From Victivallales bacterium (GTDB lineage: Bacteria; Verrucomicrobiota; Lentisphaeria; Oligosphaerales; Oligosphaeraceae), in contig JAFRLP010000112.1 in NCBI GenBank assembly GCA_017431185.1, positions 1-6,747 on the forward strand: a stretch of 6,747 bases of DNA, written 5' to 3'. The notes below the pieces were generated by a model, which was not told the DNA's origin, searched no databases, and was given only the letters and a program-made list of their open reading frames with translations. Made by a program: the position numbers and the translations under genes. Below, one piece after another: positions 1 to 3,961 of the stretch. Each line of letters opens with the position of its first letter. Position 1 is the stretch's first letter.

Positions 1-2
1 AC

Positions 3-131
3 ATTGCCTTGCCGCCTTACTGCACCCAAATCTGGCTAATGAACACGGCGGACACGCCAGACAGCGCCCAGCTCGCCGAGGCCAGTGCCATAGCCGAAAC
101 CCTCCAGCGCTGCCAATCCTTCCAGCAGTAG
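3..131 (+). CDS. C-terminal tail of an unidentified gene (5' partial)
   Basis: An open plus-strand frame enters from the left edge and stops with TAG at 129-131, giving about 42 residues. The tail is hydrophobic and aromatic at first, then becomes a probable amphipathic helix (QLAEASAIAETLQR) and ends SFQQ. Third codon positions are mostly G or C, as in the other genes here, whereas the other two plus-strand frames run into stops or give unlikely proteins. The fragment is too short to assign to a family. It would converge on the AraC gene, with about 170 bp between the two stops. An 83-codon minus-strand frame overlaps it, but that frame starts with TTG and has no ribosome binding site, so I prefer the plus-strand reading. 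Confidence 0.4.
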   Translation: MALPPYCTQIWLMNTADTPDSAQLAEASAIAETLQRCQSFQQ

Positions 132-183
132 CGAAACCGCGAAAAAGGAGATGTCACTATCCAGAACCCCAGGCCACTTCAAT

Positions 184-207
184 CCGCGAGGCCTGAAGGC
201 CTCGCGG
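184..207. terminator. Perfect 10-bp GC-rich hairpin between convergent genes (possible terminator)
   Basis: CCGCGAGGCC (184-193) and GGCCTCGCGG (198-207) are exact inverse complements around a TGAA loop. The hairpin lies between the stop of the upstream plus-strand fragment and the stop of the AraC gene, so it could end transcription from either side. No T-run follows on either strand, so it is not a textbook intrinsic terminator. A smaller stem, CTTGG-CACG-CCAAG (226-239), follows it. Nothing else is recognisable in 132-298. Confidence 0.35.
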
Positions 208-298
208 GCAAGTTGGGGTCTCACGCTTGGCACGCCAAGTTCAAATGGCAAATCTGATTCTGTGCACAGTAAAACAGGATCCTGCAATCAATGAAGCA

Positions 299-1126
299 TT
301 ACGTTGACTGGCAGGCAGCTTTGCGGAACGCAGCAGGAGAAATGCCGAAAAGCCGTTTGAACCGATTGGAAAAGTAGTAGCGGTCGCACATGTGGCAGTC
401 CACCGCAATATTCTCCAGGCTGAGGTCTGTGTTTAAGAGCATCTTCTTTCCTTGTCGGAGAAAAAACTGTTCCCGATATTTCCTGGGGGAACAACCCATC
501 TCCTTACGGAAAATCTGGAAAAGAAGGGGTACACTCATGCCGCACTCGGCAGCAATCTCCCCGATTCTGTAATTCCGTTCCCCCGTCAGCAGTTGAATGA
601 TATGGCGAATTCTGCCATGGGTGCGTTTCGTTCCAGGCTGCCTTCTGCAAGCAAAGCGCTGAAGCACCGTTTCCACCAGAAGCAGAGCCAGCGCGTCCCA
701 TCCAGGCTGGTGGATTTCCTCCAAGGAAATCGCCTCCCGAAGTTCGACAAGAATCCTTTCCCAGATTTTCTGGTCTGGATTCCACATTCCCAGACCAGGA
801 ATGACCTCATCAAAGTCCATTTGCCCAAGGATATGGTCACGAATGGGAAAGTGGAACCACAAATAACGCCACTTTCCGCAGGAACGGAAGGTATAGCGGT
901 ATCCTGGCTGATAAACGAAAAGCGTTCCTTTGGAGGCTGTGACAACTTCCTCATCCAGTGAAATGCTCCCCGTCCCTTCCACAGGGAAAAGCAGTCCCCA
1001 TGGACTGACCAGACGGCGGGTCCAGGAACTGTTGATATTTGTGTTTTCCGCGCCCTCCAGTTCCGAAAAAAAGGAGCTCTTTGATGATTTTATAGAATCA
1101 CACATCTTTTTTACAGAATCATTCAT
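299..1126 (-). CDS. AraC-family transcriptional regulator with N-terminal sensor domain
   Basis: This is a 275-residue one-component regulator. Residues about 40-100 fit the cupin-type AraC sensor domain: a GTGSISLDEE strand, then GTLFVYQPGYRYTF and a WRYLWFHF strand. Residues about 172-270 form the AraC DNA-binding domain with two helix-turn-helix units. The first is near 188-211 (IGEIAAECGMSVPLLFQIFRK). The second is near 237-269 and ends in the family signature YYFSNRFKRLFGISPAAFRK. I chose ATG at 1124-1126 rather than the in-frame TTG at 1130-1132, because GAGGAA (1134-1139) lies 7 bases before the ATG but would touch the TTG. The gene is divergent from the GH127 gene across 78 bp, so it probably controls that operon in response to a sugar ligand; the ligand cannot be read from the sequence. 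The family call is secure; the target is inference. Confidence 0.93.
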   Translation of the reverse strand: MNDSVKKMCDSIKSSKSSFFSELEGAENTNINSSWTRRLVSPWGLLFPVEGTGSISLDEEVVTASKGTLFVYQPGYRYTFRSCGKWRYLWFHFPIRDHILGQMDFDEVIPGLGMWNPDQKIWERILVELREAISLEEIHQPGWDALALLLVETVLQRFACRRQPGTKRTHGRIRHIIQLLTGERNYRIGEIAAECGMSVPLLFQIFRKEMGCSPRKYREQFFLRQGKKMLLNTDLSLENIAVDCHMCDRYYFSNRFKRLFGISPAAFRKAACQST

Positions 1127-1154
1127 TGTCAAATTCCTCGTTTTTGTGTATAAT
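1126..1154 (+). promoter_or_regulatory. Sigma70-type promoter for the GH127-pseudopilin operon
   Basis: A -35 box TTGTCA (1126-1131, one mismatch to TTGACA) and a perfect -10 box TATAAT (1149-1154) are separated by exactly 17 bp. Transcription would start near 1161, giving a leader of about 45 nt before the GH127 ATG at 1205. The -35 box touches the first base of the AraC start codon, so the promoter is embedded in the start region of its probable regulator. Confidence 0.65.
1134..1139 (-). promoter_or_regulatory. Ribosome binding site deciding the AraC start
   Basis: On the minus strand GAGGAA ends 7 bases before the ATG at 1126. It is only one base from the in-frame TTG at 1132, which is too close for initiation. 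This supports a 275-residue protein over the 277-residue reading. Confidence 0.6.
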
Positions 1155-1180
1155 TATAGCATTCTTAAAGTTTTTTTCAA
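1153..1180 (-). promoter_or_regulatory. Extended -10 promoter for the AraC gene, overlapping the opposite promoter
   Basis: On the minus strand, TTGAAA (1180-1175) is followed after 16 bp by TATAAT (1158-1153). A TGC directly precedes the -10 box, making an extended -10 element (TGnTATAAT). Start of transcription is expected near 1146, leaving a leader of about 20 nt. The -10 box shares bases 1153-1154 with the -10 box of the plus-strand promoter. Confidence 0.6.
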
Positions 1181-1189
1181 ATTCAATCC

Positions 1190-1204
1190 AGAAGAGATTT
1201 CTTC
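1190..1204 (+). promoter_or_regulatory. Weak ribosome binding site inside a small hairpin before the GH127 start
   Basis: AGAAGAG (1190-1196) is the only purine-rich Shine-Dalgarno candidate, 8 bases before the ATG. GAAGA (1191-1195) can pair with TCTTC (1200-1204) around a GATT loop, which would partly mask the site. The stem has only 5 bp and just two G-C pairs, so its effect may be small. Confidence 0.35.
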
Positions 1205-3112
1205 ATGAAAATACACAACAGATGCTCTGACATATTCCTCTCGCCCGATATCGGGGCAACCATTCTGCATGGAGAGATTGGTGAAATGGCGGAGCGGATG
1301 TTCTTCCACCGAATCAACTCTCCGAAAGCAAGGAATACTGTCTATCGGGAAACCATCGACGCCTTCCGCAACAAACTGGATGACGCCCAAAAAGTCATCG
1401 GCATCTGGCAGGGCGAGTATTGGGGCAAGTGGATCATCAGCGCCGCCAGAGTCGCCCGTTATCAGCACAACGAGGAGTTGATATCCTTTGTCCGAAGCGC
1501 CGCATGGGAACTGCTCTCTCTTCGGGACTCCGATGGCTGCATCAGCACGTACCGTGCTCGAAATGTCTTTTCCGCAGCGCCAAAGGAGGAGGTCATCAAG
1601 GTCCTCGGTGTCCCCAGCGAGTGGTGGTGGAATATCTGGTGCAGAAAATATACCCTCTGGGGGCTGATCGAAGCGGGAAAACTGACAGAGGACGAGCATA
1701 TCATGGAGGCTGCGGAAAAACTTCTTGACCAGTTGATTGACACGCTGGAAAAGAAGAACATTGACATCCACCGCACTGGAACCTTCCTGGGTCTCGCCAG
1801 TTGCTCCATCCTGAAGCCCGTGGTGCTCCTTTACAGGGAGACGGGAAAAGAGAAGTTCCGCATATTCGCGGACACCATTGTTCACGGCTGGGAACGGGAG
1901 GATGGCCGAGCCCCCAATCTGATCCGAAACGCCCTCTCTGGAAAGCCGATTGACGAGTGGTATCCCGAGATTGTCGGCTGGACCAAGGCTTACGAAATGA
2001 TGTCCTGCCTTGACGGACTTCTGGAATATTACCGTCTCACAGGTTATGAAAACGCCTTGAAGACGGTGGAGAGCATGTATGAACTCCTGCTGAAACACGA
2101 GTCCAACCGTCCAGGCGGAGTCGGATACAACGACCAGTTCCGCTGTGCTGGCGTCTATCTGAACAGCCTGACGGAGCCCTGCGACGTCATCCACTGGATT
2201 CGGCTCTGCTTTGAACTATTCAAACTGACGGGCAAACCTCGTTACATGGACACCCTGGAGCATGCGTTCCTCAATGCGTTCCTGGCGGGAATCTTCAAGG
2301 ACGGCAGTTGGGGAATGCGCACAGTCCGCAGCTCTGGCCATCACACAGTCGCTCCTGAACAGGCGAAGATGCGATTCAACCACTGCTGTGTGAACAACAT
2401 GCCTCGGGGGCTTATCAATGGCGCGGAAAGTTGTGCCATGCTCTCGGCGGAGGGGGTGGTTGTCAATCTGTATCTGCCATTCGCCATGAAAACCGTCTCT
2501 CCTTTTGCCGGAGCAATCCGAATCACCGTATCAGGCAGTTACCTTTCCAATGGTAAAGTCCATATCCATGCGGAAAACGAGAAAGCGACAACGCTTTCCC
2601 TGCGAATCCCTGGTTGGAGCAGAACCGCAGTCATCCGCCATGAAGGCAAATGCAGGGAAGCGGTCGCAGGCTATGCGACTCTGCGGCTAGAGTCAGGCGT
2701 CCATGAGATTGACTTGGAGTTTCGGCTGAACCCTACCGTTTCGGTCTTTCCTTACCCAGGAGAGCCGGAAAAACTTTCCGACTGGCATCGGATACGGTAT
2801 TTTGAGGGAAAAGGCACAGAGCATCTGGAACTGATGAAGGGATACTACGCCACCGTGTCCTCTGGACCGCTGCTTCTCGCCCGAAGCAAACTGTTCGGGA
2901 ACAGCGAGGAGGAGATGTTTGCACCGTCTCGGCTTGCCAGAGGAGAGTGGACTGTGACGCTGACCCCGGAACCAAGAACAGGGTGCCTTGCCGCATTCAA
3001 TGCGGAGTTCCGTTCCAAGGACGGAACCATGTTCAGTAGCAGAGTAGGCGATTTTGCCTCTGCGGGAAACATTGATAGCGGAGACCCGAAACTTTTCAAC
3101 ATGTTTTTTTGA
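1205..3112 (+). CDS. GH127-type (DUF1680) beta-L-arabinofuranosidase-like glycoside hydrolase
   Basis: This 635-residue protein matches the GH127/DUF1680 layout: an alpha/alpha barrel to about residue 410, then beta-rich domains containing the typical SSGPLLLAR strand (552-560). In characterised GH127 enzymes a Zn-bound cysteine is the nucleophile, with zinc held by Glu-x-Cys and a Cys-Cys pair. Here these appear as E324 and C326 (TEPCD) and C394-C395 (NHCCVNNMPRG), making C394 the likely nucleophile. The usual CCPPN is CCVNN, and the GE-x-F segment carrying the general acid reads NDQF, with D310 at that place. The length is close to that of known members (about 650). There is no signal peptide or membrane segment, so it should act in the cytoplasm on imported oligosaccharides. 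It probably forms an operon with the pseudopilin 36 bp downstream. The family is confident; the exact sugar is not, since DUF1680 members differ in substrate. Confidence 0.9.
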   Translation: MKIHNRCSDIFLSPDIGATILHGEIGEMAERMFFHRINSPKARNTVYRETIDAFRNKLDDAQKVIGIWQGEYWGKWIISAARVARYQHNEELISFVRSAAWELLSLRDSDGCISTYRARNVFSAAPKEEVIKVLGVPSEWWWNIWCRKYTLWGLIEAGKLTEDEHIMEAAEKLLDQLIDTLEKKNIDIHRTGTFLGLASCSILKPVVLLYRETGKEKFRIFADTIVHGWEREDGRAPNLIRNALSGKPIDEWYPEIVGWTKAYEMMSCLDGLLEYYRLTGYENALKTVESMYELLLKHESNRPGGVGYNDQFRCAGVYLNSLTEPCDVIHWIRLCFELFKLTGKPRYMDTLEHAFLNAFLAGIFKDGSWGMRTVRSSGHHTVAPEQAKMRFNHCCVNNMPRGLINGAESCAMLSAEGVVVNLYLPFAMKTVSPFAGAIRITVSGSYLSNGKVHIHAENEKATTLSLRIPGWSRTAVIRHEGKCREAVAGYATLRLESGVHEIDLEFRLNPTVSVFPYPGEPEKLSDWHRIRYFEGKGTEHLELMKGYYATVSSGPLLLARSKLFGNSEEEMFAPSRLARGEWTVTLTPEPRTGCLAAFNAEFRSKDGTMFSSRVGDFASAGNIDSGDPKLFNMFF

Positions 3113-3137
3113 ACGGAAGACACAGCACACCCCAAAC

Positions 3138-3143
3138 AAGGAG
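3138..3143 (+). promoter_or_regulatory. Strong ribosome binding site of the pseudopilin gene
   Basis: AAGGAG lies 5 bases before the ATG at 3149. It is clearly stronger than the site before the GH127 gene, which would allow more pseudopilin than enzyme to be made from a shared transcript. No promoter is obvious in the 36-bp gap after the GH127 stop. Confidence 0.7.
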
Positions 3144-3148
3144 AAAAA

Positions 3149-3892
3149 ATGAAGCGCATCCTCAAGTCGAAGCAGAAACCTCGCTTCACTCTTATAGAAC
3201 TTCTCGTTGTAATTGCAACAATCGCAATACTCGCCTCCATGTTGTTGCCTGCCCTGTCGAAAGCACGGGAGAAGGCACGAACCATCTCCTGCACCAACAC
3301 CCTGAAGCAAATCGCGCTGGCTGTCAATTTCTACGAAATGGACCACGATGACCTTGTAATGCCAATGAGCCAGGTAGAGAACGGCGCCAACCAAGTGTGG
3401 TTCCGTCATTTGACCAGAGGCAACTACTGGTCACTAGGTTACTATGATCCAGAAACGAAAAACCAGCCCAAAGGGATTGAATGTCCATCCGAGTCGCGGA
3501 TACGCACCTACCCTCCCAATCAGACATACACCCATGTCCACGTCGGGCGCTCCACCACCTACGACTATGGATTCAATGCCACCACCCGCTCCAAAGGCGA
3601 CGCATTGAACCAGGCAACCTATCCGTACAGGAAACTCGGGGAGATCAAGAATCCATCCCAACGTTACAGTGCATTAGAGGGAAAAATGTACGCAATAAAC
3701 TACTTTGAAGTTTCAACCAAATACAGCGCCGACCCCCAAGGCACCACACGCCACACAAAAACCACCTATGGAGGCAATATGGCCTTTTTCGACCTGCATA
3801 TAGAGTTCCTGAAGGAATACGTGGGATTCCCCACTACGGACTCCAGTTCGAATCCCCTCAATGTCTGGTGGTTTAAGAATCCAGGAGAGTGA
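3149..3892 (+). CDS. Prepilin-type N-terminal domain protein (type II/IV pseudopilin-like)
   Basis: This 247-residue envelope protein has a basic 12-residue leader (K2, R3, K6, K8, K10, R12), then [20 protein letters not shown], the class III prepilin signature with Glu5 of the mature form (E17). Cleavage by prepilin peptidase is expected after R12; the usual glycine at -1 is replaced. The hydrophobic helix (13-36) leads into [22 protein letters not shown], typical of the pseudopilins expanded in Lentisphaerota and relatives. Cysteines at 48 and 112 (ECPS) could form a disulfide. Near the C-terminus, [20 protein letters not shown] (201-220) is a variant of the family's H-x9-DG motif, with DL in place of DG. 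The gene follows GH127 closely and is probably co-transcribed. Its role is not known: it could be part of a secretion pseudopilus or a surface glycan-binding component. The domain call is secure. Confidence 0.93.
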   Translation: MKRILKSKQKPRFTLIELLVVIATIAILASMLLPALSKAREKARTISCTNTLKQIALAVNFYEMDHDDLVMPMSQVENGANQVWFRHLTRGNYWSLGYYDPETKNQPKGIECPSESRIRTYPPNQTYTHVHVGRSTTYDYGFNATTRSKGDALNQATYPYRKLGEIKNPSQRYSALEGKMYAINYFEVSTKYSADPQGTTRHTKTTYGGNMAFFDLHIEFLKEYVGFPTTDSSSNPLNVWWFKNPGE

Positions 3893-3912
3893 CCCATTTG
3901 GTTTGGCCAGCC

Positions 3913-3944
3913 CTCCGCCCTGCCGGTCTGCACGGCAGAGGGAG
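3913..3944. terminator. Imperfect hairpin in the convergent gap (possible bidirectional terminator)
   Basis: CTGCCG (3920-3925) pairs with CGGCAG (3933-3938) around a 7-base loop. CTCC (3913-3916) can pair with GGAG (3941-3944) across a small internal loop, giving about 10 bp in all. It lies between the pseudopilin stop at 3892 and the stop of the large minus-strand gene at 3962, where a shared terminator is expected. No T-run follows on either side, so intrinsic termination is uncertain. Confidence 0.3.
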
Positions 3945-3961
3945 TCGCACTTGGATTGGCA

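Larger units (their letters stand above)
1126..1184 (+). repeat. Direct repeat flanking both promoters, candidate AraC operator
   Basis: TTGTCAAATTC (1126-1136) recurs as TTTTCAAATTC (1174-1184), with 10 of 11 bases identical and a 48-bp offset. The copies sit almost evenly on either side of the palindrome TATAATTATA (1149-1158), and each covers one of the two -35 boxes. AraC-family proteins commonly bind direct repeats near -35 boxes, so an operator role is plausible. The region is AT-rich, so chance similarity is possible. Confidence 0.35.

Noticed and set aside
36..287. An 83-codon minus-strand frame at the left edge
   Set aside because: It begins at TTG with no ribosome binding site, spans the hairpin, and gives a protein with no recognisable feature. 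The overlapping plus-strand tail reads more like a real C-terminus.
452..961. A 169-codon plus-strand frame opposite the AraC gene
   Set aside because: It is antisense to a well-supported regulator with both helix-turn-helix units, and its product resembles no known family.
1154..2194. A 346-codon minus-strand frame opposite the GH127 gene
   Set aside because: The opposite strand encodes a clear DUF1680 protein with an intact zinc-cysteine site. This frame also runs through the promoter region, and its protein matches nothing recognisable.
2260..2284. Tandem ATGCGTTCCT direct repeat
   Set aside because: It lies within the GH127 coding sequence and simply encodes the repeated AFL in HAFLNAFL, which is a normal part of the family's barrel.
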